Shown here in pieces: positions 1 through 7,750 of a DNA stretch of 40,223 nt. Position 1 is the first letter of the stretch, and every line of letters starts with the position of its first letter. The DNA comes from Anaerolineales bacterium (GTDB lineage Bacteria; Chloroflexota; Anaerolineae; Anaerolineales; Villigracilaceae), in assembly GCA_019187665.1 (NCBI GenBank), contig JABARH010000027.1, positions 1-40,223 on the forward strand, written 5' to 3'. The notes under the pieces were generated by a model. It was not told the origin of the DNA, ran no database searches, and saw only the letters and a list, made by a program, of their open reading frames with translations. The position numbers and the translations under genes were made by a program.

Positions 1-206
1 GTTCGGGCAAAATAGTTCTTGTGGGTTCATTGGCCTCTCGCTCGGTTTGCTGATCGCACGAGTGTGCCAGTGAACCCCGTTTTCTGCAAGATTTACGCAC
101 TACCACGCTTTACTGGAGTGCTACCGCACGCTAAGGTCGCCAAGTTAAAAAGGTTTTCTTTGCGTTCTTTGCGGGCGTAGCGGTGCAAATGTACGGTAGA
201 GAGATA
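1..206. other. Intergenic, no gene seen
   Basis: No convincing reading frame, RNA or long inverted repeat is visible. Bases 145-190 contain the degenerate CTTTGCGTTCTTTGCGG sequence, of the kind found as decayed intergenic repeats. The first bases may be the end of a feature lying outside the window. Confidence 0.5.
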
Positions 207-241
207 GAAAACAAAAAACAGCCTGGCGTTCAGGCTGTTTC
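207..241 (-). terminator. Rho-independent terminator of tRNA-Asp
   Basis: Read on the minus strand, a 9-bp stem (AACAGCCTG / CAGGCTGTT) with a 5-base loop is followed by a T-rich run (TTTTTTGTTTT). It begins only a few bases after the tRNA 3' end, so it terminates the single-gene tRNA-Asp transcript. Confidence 0.9.
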
Positions 242-244
242 CTC

Positions 245-321
245 TGGCGGCCCCGACGGGATTCGAACCCGCGATCTCGGCCTTGACAGGGCCGCATGTT
301 AAACCGCTACACCACGGGACC
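245..321 (-). tRNA. tRNA-Asp (anticodon GTC)
   Basis: On the minus strand a complete cloverleaf can be folded. The acceptor stem is GGTCCCG / CGGGGCC with one G-U pair. The anticodon stem is CGGCC/GGCCG with loop CTGTCAA, giving anticodon GTC. The T-arm carries GGTTCGAATCC. The discriminator base is G and the 3' CCA (245-247) is encoded in the DNA, unlike the tRNA-Ser gene later in the window. A TTGACA/TAAACT promoter lies upstream and a strong terminator downstream. Confidence 0.97.
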
Positions 322-341
322 AGATGATTCGAGCGGGCGGT

Positions 342-370
342 AGTTTACCATGCCCATATCGAAGTGTCAA
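342..370 (-). promoter_or_regulatory. Sigma-70-type promoter of tRNA-Asp
   Basis: On the minus strand a perfect -35 box TTGACA (365-370) and a -10 box TAAACT (342-347) are separated by exactly 17 bases. The -10 box ends about 20 bases upstream of the mature tRNA 5' end, as expected for a short precursor leader. Confidence 0.85.
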
Positions 371-418
371 TGCAATTTCAAATCGTTGCCGCTCGGGCCA
401 TGAATGAATAACTGATGG

Positions 419-488
419 TACGCAGTCTCAGTACCGCAACGTTCAAGTTGCATCGAGGAGTGCAAGATAAACCTTGCGATACTGCGTA
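419..488. repeat. REP/BIME-like double hairpin, copy 1
   Basis: Two adjacent imperfect palindromes (CGCAAC..GTTGC and TGCAAG..CTTGCG) are bounded by CAGTACCGC and GATACTG, and further out by TACGCAG and CTGCGTA. The reverse complement aligns closely with the element at 22334-22384, sharing CGCAAG..CTTGC, GCAACTTGAA, GTTGCGG and TACTGAGAC. It belongs to the palindrome family found beside the RAYT transposase gene at 16450-17091. Confidence 0.7.
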
Positions 489-647
489 AGGGGAGTGAAT
501 AAAAGCCTCCGCGCAGAGCGCACGATCCGGACCTGCAGAGGCTTTACGCGGCAGCCTGCACTCATTCGCGTTTACGAGCGCATCGCAGCGCGCGAGACCG
601 AAGCCTTACGATTCTGCAAAGGCGCATGAAAGCGATGAACGCCCAAC

Positions 648-676
648 TTGACACATTCCCCGCCGTGTTCTAAAAT
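648..676 (+). promoter_or_regulatory. Promoter of the roadblock/V4R/regulator operon
   Basis: TTGACA (648-653) and TAAAAT (671-676) are separated by 17 bases, a near-consensus housekeeping promoter. Transcription would begin near 683, leaving a leader of about 60 bases before the TTG start at 746. Confidence 0.8.
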
Positions 677-745
677 TGCATCACCCTTAATTCCTAGTGA
701 CTTCCGATTTTCGAGCATCGGTGATTTCTCTTCGAGGAGGATGGC

Positions 746-1117
746 TTGTCGAAATCCCGCACACAACAAATGGTTGATCGTCTGCGCGAATTGCAGGCTT
801 CATCCCCCGATATCGAAGCCTCTGCAGTGGTCAGTGTGGACGGTTTGAGCATTGCTTCCGCCCTGCCGCAGGGCGTGGAGGAGGATCGCGTCTCTGCCAT
901 GTCTGCGGCCATGCTCTCCCTCGGCGAACGCATCGCCTCTGAATTGGGACGCGGCTCGCTGGAGCAGGTTTACATCAAGGGCATGAAAGGGTACGTGGTG
1001 CTGATGTCGGTGGGACAGGAGGCGGTTCTCACGGCCCTGGCGCGGGAACAGGCCAAGTTGGGTTTGATCTTCCTCGATATGCGCCGAGCAGCCGAAGATT
1101 TGACAAAACTGATCTAA
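746..1117 (+). CDS. Roadblock/LC7-domain protein
   Basis: This 123-residue protein consists essentially of one roadblock/LC7 fold. An N-terminal helix (MSKSRTQQMVDRLRELQ) leads into the strand EASAVVSVDGLSIASALP. A helix with the pattern AMSAAMLSLGERIASELG follows, and then strands carrying the GYVVLMSVG motif. Roadblock proteins of the MglB type act as small-GTPase regulators or as scaffolds. No GTPase gene lies next to this one, so its partner is unknown. The TTG start is chosen because GAGGAGG (734-740) lies 5 bases upstream. It is the first gene of a three-gene operon, with 10 bases between its stop and the V4R gene. A sensing or adaptor role with that neighbour is inferred. Confidence 0.9.
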   Translation: MSKSRTQQMVDRLRELQASSPDIEASAVVSVDGLSIASALPQGVEEDRVSAMSAAMLSLGERIASELGRGSLEQVYIKGMKGYVVLMSVGQEAVLTALAREQAKLGLIFLDMRRAAEDLTKLI

Positions 1118-1127
1118 CGGAGAAAGC

Positions 1128-1763
1128 ATGTCCCCAATTCAAAAGAGCGGTTTGGCATATCCCAACAAATTCGGCGTCATTCTCGTGCGCGCCCTCGAGG
1201 AAGTCATGGGACGTAACGGGTTGAACGCGATCCTTAATCTGGCCGGGCTGAATCACTATATCGAACACCCTCTGCCCGACAACCTCGAAAAAGGCTTCGA
1301 TTTCGCCGAGGTGGCTGCTGTCAACAAGGCGCTGGAAGACATGTACGGCCCGCGCGGCGGGCGCGGCCTGTCGTTGCGCGTGGGGCGCGCCTTGTTTGCC
1401 GACGGTTTACGCAATTTTGGCGCGCTGGCGGGTGTGGGCGACCTGGCATTCAAGGTGTTACCCCTCGGCGCAAAACTGCGCATTGGCCTGCCTGCGGTCG
1501 CCAAGATCTTCTCGACGATCAGCGACCAGCATAGCGTGGTGGAGGAGAAGGAAAACGAATTCCTCTACACCATCTATAAATGTTCTGAATGTTACGAACG
1601 CAAAGGCATGGACAAGCCGATGTGTTTTATCGCTACCGGGATCTTGCAGGAAAGCCTGAAGTGGGTTTCGGGCGGCAGCGAATTTCGTGTCAACGAGTCG
1701 AAGTGCATGGCCGCCGGCGACGATGTCTGCCAGTACGTCATTCAGAAGGAACCGCTTTCCTAA
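1128..1763 (+). CDS. V4R (4-vinyl reductase) domain protein
   Basis: This is a 211-residue protein. The C-terminal half (about 90-205) matches the V4R family: an FRVNESKCMAAGDDVCQYVI motif ends the domain, and further cysteines lie at 152, 155 and 166 (C-x2-C-x10-C) together with 193 and 201. V4R domains bind small hydrophobic molecules or metal and serve as sensor modules; they also occur in bacteriochlorophyll biosynthesis proteins such as BchJ. No photosynthesis genes are nearby, so a sensory role is more likely. The N-terminal 80 residues are helical and I do not recognise them. The ATG start follows GGAGAAAGC. The gene is co-transcribed with the roadblock protein upstream and the response regulator downstream (11-base gap). 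Confidence 0.85.
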   Translation: MSPIQKSGLAYPNKFGVILVRALEEVMGRNGLNAILNLAGLNHYIEHPLPDNLEKGFDFAEVAAVNKALEDMYGPRGGRGLSLRVGRALFADGLRNFGALAGVGDLAFKVLPLGAKLRIGLPAVAKIFSTISDQHSVVEEKENEFLYTIYKCSECYERKGMDKPMCFIATGILQESLKWVSGGSEFRVNESKCMAAGDDVCQYVIQKEPLS

Positions 1764-1774
1764 TTCGAGGGACC

Positions 1775-2629
<855 letters not shown>

Positions 2630-2645
2630 GGAACGCAAGAGAGAG

Positions 2646-2677
2646 ACAGGCTTCGTGGAAAGCCTGTTTTTTTTGTT
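2646..2677 (+). terminator. Terminator of the regulator operon
   Basis: ACAGGCTT / AAGCCTGT form an 8-bp stem with a 6-base loop, followed directly by seven T residues. It lies 16 bases after the stop codon of the response regulator. Confidence 0.92.
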
Positions 2678-2727
2678 TCGCCACCGTACATCCCAAGCCC
2701 TAAGGGAGTGTTTCTTAAATTGACCTC

Positions 2728-2758
2728 CTGCATAAGTTAACTGACGTTAGAGAACGTC
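2728..2758. repeat. Small palindrome GACGTT-AGAG-AACGTC, copy 1
   Basis: A 6-bp stem with a 4-base loop spans 2743-2758; on the minus strand it reads GACGTTCTCTAACGTC. Copies with the same loop occur at 9804-9817 and 31883-31900, with compensatory base-pair changes. CTGCATAAG (2728-2736) precedes it and also borders the REP element at 27450-27522. Confidence 0.6.
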
Positions 2759-2777
2759 GCCTGGGAGCGGGCGTATT

Positions 2778-2799
2778 GTGCGCTCTCTTGCGCACTTTT
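2778..2799. terminator. Hairpin with short T-run at the 3' end of rsmA
   Basis: GTGCGC / GCGCAC pair around TCTCTT. On the plus strand four T residues follow. It lies in the 180-base gap between the convergent regulator operon and rsmA. It is weak as a terminator and could serve as a back-up for the stronger one at 2646. Confidence 0.45.
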
Positions 2800-2811
2800 G
2801 CAAGAGGTCTA

Positions 2812-3663
2812 TTACGTATTCATCCGGGCGGTCAACATTTGCCATTCTTGCAGCGAGAGGGTTTCCGCGCGGCGGTCTGGGGAAATCCCCACTTCGGTCA
2901 GGACGCGCTCGATCTCTTTTTTGTTTGTTTTGCCTGCTCCCGTTGACAGGGAATTGCGCAGTTTCTTGCGTTTTTGACGAAAGCCGGATTTGGCGAGCGC
3001 GAAGAACGCATCCAGTAGATCGTAGGGAATGAGCGGTTCGCGGAAGAGGTCAATTCGCACCACGGCAGAATCCACGTTGGGCGCGGGATGAAACGCCCCG
3101 GCGGAAATTTTTGCGATGCTCTGCGGTTGACCGTACACCTGAACGCTCAAGGCCAGCAGGCTCATGTCGCCGGGTCCGGCGCAAATGCGGTCGGCGACTT
3201 CCTTCTGGACCGTCAATACCATGCGACGCGGGCGCGGGGTGGATTCGAGCAAGTGGCGCAGCAACGCGGATGTGATGTAGTAGGGAATGTTGGCGACGAC
3301 GAGATACGCCTCTGTGTGAAGGATATGTGCGATTTCGATGTTGAGGATGTCGCCCTCGATGATGTGAATGTTGGAAAAACCCGCGACGCTTTCTTCGAGC
3401 GCGGGAATCAGCCGCCCGTCGAGTTCGACCGCCACGACCCGGCCCGCTGCGGCCGCGAGGTGACGCGTCAATGCGCCGAGGCCTGGCCCAATTTCCAGCA
3501 CGGTGTCGGTCGGTAGAACCTGCGCGACATCCACGATCCGCTGCAGGGCAATCGGATCCTGGAGAAAATTTTGCCCGAGCGATTTGTCGGCGCGCAGGCC
3601 GTGCGATTTGAGGATCGCGGCAGAGTTGAGAGGCGGCAGGGGGGGAGGGAAGCGGGAGGACAT
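2812..3663 (-). CDS. rsmA: 16S rRNA (adenine1518/1519-N6)-dimethyltransferase
   Basis: The 283-residue protein matches RsmA/KsgA, which uses S-adenosylmethionine to dimethylate two adjacent adenines in helix 45 of 16S rRNA late in small-subunit assembly. Visible hallmarks are SLGQNFLQD near residue 30, the SAM loop LEIGPGLGALT, the ligand acid VAVELD, and the catalytic NIPYYITS motif. A C-terminal basic domain (GFRQKRKKLRNSL) follows. Length is normal for the family. The ATG start has no clear ribosome site (CTTCTTCCCCTC precedes it). The heptamer repeat array at 3680-3777 fills the space up to the LCP gene on the same strand. Confidence 0.97.
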   Translation of the reverse strand: MSSRFPPPLPPLNSAAILKSHGLRADKSLGQNFLQDPIALQRIVDVAQVLPTDTVLEIGPGLGALTRHLAAAAGRVVAVELDGRLIPALEESVAGFSNIHIIEGDILNIEIAHILHTEAYLVVANIPYYITSALLRHLLESTPRPRRMVLTVQKEVADRICAGPGDMSLLALSVQVYGQPQSIAKISAGAFHPAPNVDSAVVRIDLFREPLIPYDLLDAFFALAKSGFRQKRKKLRNSLSTGAGKTNKKEIERVLTEVGISPDRRAETLSLQEWQMLTARMNT

Positions 3664-3679
3664 GAGGGGAAGAAGTGAT

Positions 3680-3777
3680 GAGTTGCGAGTTACGAGTTAC
3701 GAGTTGCGAGTTACAAGTTACAAGTTACGAGTTACGAGTTGCGAGTTACAAGTTACAAGTTACGAGTTACAGGTTGT
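3680..3777. repeat. Heptamer tandem repeat, consensus RAGTTRC, 13-14 units
   Basis: Thirteen consecutive 7-base units (GAGTTAC, GAGTTGC or AAGTTAC) run from 3680 to 3770, with a degenerate last unit to 3777. Variation is almost confined to positions 1 and 6, both purines. Because 7 is not a multiple of 3, all frames run through it and the readings across it are artefacts. It begins 22 bases 3' of the LCP gene stop codon. Confidence 0.95.
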
Positions 3778-3798
3778 GTGTGTACAAGCGCTGTTCTT

Positions 3799-4986
3799 CT
3801 ACTCTCCGGGCGGGGGACAGAAAGACAGGGAGGCTGCCTCTTCCGTGCTGCTTTCGGGGAGCGGCCAGGTTCCGTTGTTGAACATGGTAACGTAGCCGCG
3901 CAAGATCGTGAAGTCCACATCCCAGACGAAGAGGCGGCTGTCGAAGACTGGGTCGTAGACGCGGCTGGATTTGAATAATTTTTGCGGGAAGGAAGCGAAG
4001 AGGATCAGTGACGGGTCCATGCGCGTACCGAGGCAGGCAAACTGGCTGATCTGTTGCAGGCTGAGGTCGGTTTGAACATTGTCCATGAAGGATTGTACGA
4101 TGTCCGGGATCTTCGGCAGAACGGCGGGCGAGGCAAGTTTATCACGCAGGGCGCACAGGACGCGGTTTTGTGTGTCGGCGCGTTCAAAGACGCCGTCGAG
4201 ACGAATGCGCGCCAGTTGCAGAGACTCGCGCCCGTCCAGGTGATGCGTCCCTTTGGCGAAGTAGAGCGATTTGCGCGTGTCGTCCGAGGTGCGCCCGTCC
4301 ACGGCTTCGGGAAGGTACACATCAATCCCGCCGAGCGCATCCACGATCTGTTCAAAGGTACGCATGTTGACCGCGACATAGTGATCGGGCCGCACACCGA
4401 AGTTGACGTTGAGTGTGCGCGCCAGCAGTCCTGGCCCCGCGCTGGGATCATCCCAATAGCCGAAGCCGGGATTGCCGTAGAGATAGGCCTGGTTGAGTTT
4501 TTCATGATCCTGCCCATCGAGATTGTCGGAGATCTCCGGAATCTTCACCCACAGGTCGCGCGGAAATTCGAGGATGGAGATCTTTCGATTCATGAAATCG
4601 ACGCGCACGACACGGATCACATCCGCGAGGCCATATTCATACTGATTGGAACGCGCGTCGGCGCCGATGGCAAGCACGGTGACGACTTCATTCGAGCCGC
4701 AGGTGGAGGGCTGACCGGTGAACGTGGGAAAGGGAGTGAAGGTTGGCGGCGGCGTGACGCTGGGAAGATAGATGTACGAGCCCGGGGTGAGGGTCAGGGT
4801 GGGCGAGGATGCACCGGGCGCAGGGTTCAGGGAGGACGCAGATTCCGTCGGCAGGTTGAGCGCGGGGCCGAGCGGCGCGGCCCAATAGGCTTGATAGTTG
4901 AAGTAAAGAATCCCGACGATCAGCCCGGCCAGAGCGCAGACGATGAGTCCGAGGAGGGAGAGGATGATTTTTTGAATGCGTGTCAT
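3799..4986 (-). CDS. LytR-CpsA-Psr (LCP) family membrane-anchored protein
   Basis: The protein has 395 residues. An N-terminal signal anchor (KIILSLLGLIVCALAGLIVGILYF, about 6-29) is followed by a Ser/Thr/Pro-rich linker. The LCP catalytic domain then starts near residue 100 (VVTVLAIGADARS, ADVIRVVRVDF, SILEFPRDLWVKIP, KLNQAYLYG, then AVNMRTFEQIVDALGGIDVYLPE and LDGRESLQLARIR). LCP enzymes transfer undecaprenyl-linked glycopolymers to the cell wall. In a lineage without typical Gram-positive wall polymers the acceptor is uncertain. The wecB/wecC genes later in the window make a nucleotide sugar that could feed such a polymer (inference). The start ATG has no strong ribosome site. Confidence 0.9.
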   Translation of the reverse strand: MTRIQKIILSLLGLIVCALAGLIVGILYFNYQAYWAAPLGPALNLPTESASSLNPAPGASSPTLTLTPGSYIYLPSVTPPPTFTPFPTFTGQPSTCGSNEVVTVLAIGADARSNQYEYGLADVIRVVRVDFMNRKISILEFPRDLWVKIPEISDNLDGQDHEKLNQAYLYGNPGFGYWDDPSAGPGLLARTLNVNFGVRPDHYVAVNMRTFEQIVDALGGIDVYLPEAVDGRTSDDTRKSLYFAKGTHHLDGRESLQLARIRLDGVFERADTQNRVLCALRDKLASPAVLPKIPDIVQSFMDNVQTDLSLQQISQFACLGTRMDPSLILFASFPQKLFKSSRVYDPVFDSRLFVWDVDFTILRGYVTMFNNGTWPLPESSTEEAASLSFCPPPGE

Positions 4987-5101
4987 GATGGGGAAGAACG
5001 CCTGACAGAGCAGGCCGCGGCGCGCGTGAAGAATGTTTCAGGATGTGAAGGAATTCCTGGCGATAGTCGAATGCCTGCGCGGCGCCGCGGTAAAAATGGA
5101 T

Positions 5102-6256
5102 TCATCTCAAAAACCAGGGGACTTCGATGGGCGCGGGCGCAAGGAAGTAAACCGTAACCCAGCCGCTCCATTCTTCGTAGTCGGCGTCGCTGAAGCCGAG
5201 ATCAATCCATGGACGACGGTCGGGGAAGCCGCCGCCCACGTCGCCAATGACGGCGATGCCGTAGCCGGGAATAAACACGCGCACGCCGCCCAGCGCGAGA
5301 TACCATTCGTAATACATCGCCACCACGCCGCGTTGCACAGTCATGCCGCTGGATGTGCCGTTGAGGCAGCCGTCCACGCCGGAGCGACAGGGCGAATAGG
5401 ATGTGGCGTACATTTGCTTTGCCGCCCAATACGAGCTTCGCACCACGCGCGCCTGCGGTTTGCGGATGACGGTTTCGCTTTCGACCGCGCGGCCGACCTC
5501 AACCCCATCTTCATAACGGATGCGCGTCCGTTCGAACGCGAGGCCGATCGCGCCCGCTTCAAGCGTATCCTGCAATGGCGGTTCGAGTTCGGTCGTGACG
5601 ATCAGTTGTGTTTCGTTTTGGATCGCCTTATACGCGCCGATCATCGCCTCGCTGACGCGCACCATGCGCATCTGTCCGTCGCCAGGGAACGCTTCATTCT
5701 CCCCCGGAGCGGATCGGTCCAACCCCATGAGCGGGATGCCCGCCTCAGCCATCCCCGCGAAGATCGTCGGCGCGGAGGTGTAGGCCGTTACGGTTTTGTC
5801 TCCGGCGGTCACGGTCATCGGTCGCGCGGACGCGACATGGATCAACATGCCGCTGGTGACGAAGGTGTTTGCAGGCGGTTCGATCCGGTCGCGCGCGCCG
5901 AACGAGGCGATGCCCGCCTCGCGCAGCGCCTCGCCGACGGTGAACGCCGCCGTGTTGATGGTCAGCTGCCCGTTTGGCGCGAAAATCGTAACCGCAACAG
6001 CGCGGCGAAGTTGCAGGATGAAATGATCCCCGCCTTGAAGCGGCTGGTCGGGCGAGACGGAGCTTCCGTTGACGAGGATTTGGTCGTTCGGAGAAAAGGA
6101 AACGGAGGCGGTCTTGAGTATGTGCGCCGGGATGAGATCGCCTGCGGCGATGTCGCGCGCCCGACCGTCCACGAGCAGGCGCACGCGCGGCTCTGCCTGT
6201 GGCGCGGAGGCCGCGAGGCAGGCGGAGAGGATGAGACTGGCAAGGAGGCGTTGCAT
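5102..6256 (-). CDS. G5/3D-domain cell-wall lipoprotein
   Basis: The protein has 384 residues with a lipobox (LSAC, Cys13), so a lipid-anchored surface protein is expected. Two repeats of the DUF348-like ubiquitin fold (VSFSPNDQILVNG and VGEALREAGI regions) are followed by a G5-like segment around residues 200-260. A C-terminal 3D domain carries MYATSYSPC, GTSSGMTVQRGVVAM and the aspartate-rich DVGGG...WIDLGFSD. This order resembles RpfB/YabE-type proteins, and the 3D domain is related to lytic transglycosylases acting on peptidoglycan. No ribosome site precedes the ATG; instead TACAAT lies 6 bases upstream, which suggests a leaderless message. It lies upstream of the LCP gene on the same strand. 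Confidence 0.88.
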   Translation of the reverse strand: MQRLLASLILSACLAASAPQAEPRVRLLVDGRARDIAAGDLIPAHILKTASVSFSPNDQILVNGSSVSPDQPLQGGDHFILQLRRAVAVTIFAPNGQLTINTAAFTVGEALREAGIASFGARDRIEPPANTFVTSGMLIHVASARPMTVTAGDKTVTAYTSAPTIFAGMAEAGIPLMGLDRSAPGENEAFPGDGQMRMVRVSEAMIGAYKAIQNETQLIVTTELEPPLQDTLEAGAIGLAFERTRIRYEDGVEVGRAVESETVIRKPQARVVRSSYWAAKQMYATSYSPCRSGVDGCLNGTSSGMTVQRGVVAMYYEWYLALGGVRVFIPGYGIAVIGDVGGGFPDRRPWIDLGFSDADYEEWSGWVTVYFLAPAPIEVPWFLR

Positions 6257-6262
6257 GCTGAA

Positions 6263-6268
6263 ATTGTA
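6263..6268 (-). promoter_or_regulatory. -10 box for the 3D-domain lipoprotein gene
   Basis: On the minus strand TACAAT ends 6 bases before the ATG at 6256. Transcription would start at or within a base or two of the start codon. No clear -35 box is seen. Confidence 0.45.
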
Positions 6269-6400
6269 ATTGATTTTGCCCTTCTTTCCCCGCGCTCCCT
6301 GCGATCTGTCTGCCGCCCTGGGAAACTGTCAGGTGATTGGTAAACTTCATCGGAATAAATCTGTGATACGATTCGCATACTTCATTTCGAGGATTTGTTC

Positions 6401-7750
6401 ATGTTCGATCTCCCCGATTCCGAAATTTTGCCCATTTCCAAAGAACACGTTTTCTACACCTGGTCGGCGCAGGCCAAAGTGAACCCGATCGCGGTCAAGC
6501 GCGCGGAGGGCGTCTACTTCTGGGATGTAGACGAAAAACGGTATCTTGATTTCAATTCGATGACGATGTGTGTCAATGTGGGGCATGGCAACCAGCGCAT
6601 TATCAAAGCCATGCAGGAACAGGCGGCCTTGCTGCCGTATGCCGCGCCGGGTATGACCACCAAAATCCGCGCCCTCGCCAGCAAGGCGGTCGCGGAGGTG
6701 ACCCCGGGCGGGCGACTCAGCAAGGTGTTGTTCACCCTCGGCGGCGCGGACGCGAACGAGAACGCGATCAAATTGGCGCGCGGCCAAACCCGGCGGTTTA
6801 AGATTCTCACGCGCTACCGTTCGTATCACGGCGCGACGATGGGCGCCATGGCCGCCACCGGCGATCCGCGCCGCCACATGTGGGAACCCGGCACGATGCC
6901 CGGCGTGGTCCACTTTCTCGATCCGTATCGTTATCGTTCCACATTCCATCGCTCCAACCCGGATATTTCTGAAGAGGAATTCGCGCGCGATTATCTCGAC
7001 CATCTCGAAGAGATCATCCGTTATGAAGGCCCTGAGACGATCGCGGCCATTTTGATGGAGTCGGTGACGGGGACGAATGGAATCATCATCCCGCCCGAAG
7101 GCTACCTGCAGGGCGTGCGCGCACTGTGCGATCAATACGGAATCATGATGATCGCTGACGAGGTGATGAGCGGGTTTGGGCGCACGGGAAAATGGTTCGC
7201 CGTTGAACATTGGAACGTCGTCCCCGATATGATCACGATGGCCAAAGGCCTCACGTCGGCCTACGCGCCGTTGGGCGCGGTGGCGATGAAGCCGGAGATC
7301 GCGGCGGCCTTCGATGAACGCGTTTTTGAATCGGGATTGACGTATACCTCGCACCCGGTCTCTTTGGCGGCGGCGGCGGCGAACATTCAGGTGATGAGGG
7401 AGGAGAACCTTATCGAGCGCGCAGCCGCTTTGGGCCCGGTCTTGAAGCGCATGTTGACCGATTTGGGAGAAGCGCATCCGTCAGTGGGGGAGGTCCGTTC
7501 GATTGGATTATTTGGCATCATCGAATTGGTCAAGAATCGAAAAACCAAAGAACCGATGGCGCCGTGGAATGGTTCCTCGCCGGAGATGACGGCGCTGCGC
7601 AAATATTGTCTCGACCATGGATTGTTTTTATACACTCACTGGCATACGGTGTTGATCATCCCGCCGCTGATCGTTGACGAGGGACAGTTGGCGGAAGGAT
7701 GCGCGGTGCTGGACGCGGCCCTGGAAATCACGGACGCGGCGGCAGGATGA
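6401..7750 (+). CDS. Class III (omega) aminotransferase, PLP-dependent
   Basis: This 449-residue protein belongs to aminotransferase class III (fold type I). Visible signatures are the PLP phosphate-site region TLGGADANENAIKLAR, the aromatic SYHGATMG, and the long motif around MIADEVMSGFGRTGKWF. MAKGLTSAYAPLGAV then carries the Schiff-base lysine. Such enzymes move amino groups from omega-amino acids or amines to pyruvate or 2-oxoglutarate; the substrate cannot be named. The ATG at 6401 is preferred over an in-frame TTG two codons earlier because CGAGGA lies 7 bases upstream. A TACGAT -10 box lies at 6367-6372. Its TGA overlaps the ATG of the diguanylate cyclase gene by two bases. Confidence 0.92.
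   Translation: MFDLPDSEILPISKEHVFYTWSAQAKVNPIAVKRAEGVYFWDVDEKRYLDFNSMTMCVNVGHGNQRIIKAMQEQAALLPYAAPGMTTKIRALASKAVAEVTPGGRLSKVLFTLGGADANENAIKLARGQTRRFKILTRYRSYHGATMGAMAATGDPRRHMWEPGTMPGVVHFLDPYRYRSTFHRSNPDISEEEFARDYLDHLEEIIRYEGPETIAAILMESVTGTNGIIIPPEGYLQGVRALCDQYGIMMIADEVMSGFGRTGKWFAVEHWNVVPDMITMAKGLTSAYAPLGAVAMKPEIAAAFDERVFESGLTYTSHPVSLAAAAANIQVMREENLIERAAALGPVLKRMLTDLGEAHPSVGEVRSIGLFGIIELVKNRKTKEPMAPWNGSSPEMTALRKYCLDHGLFLYTHWHTVLIIPPLIVDEGQLAEGCAVLDAALEITDAAAG

Noticed and set aside
1589..1774. Extended N-terminus of the response regulator
   Set aside because: The extension lies in another frame of the V4R gene, and the GTG at 1775 has a ribosome site and begins the receiver domain correctly.
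3503..3895. Plus-strand frames with VTSYELRVTSYELQ repeats
   Set aside because: Pure readings of the 7-base tandem repeat, continuing antisense into rsmA and the LCP gene.
5033..6343. 436-residue plus-strand frame
   Set aside because: Antisense shadow of the 3D-domain lipoprotein, with low-complexity Arg/His-rich translation typical of GC-rich complements.
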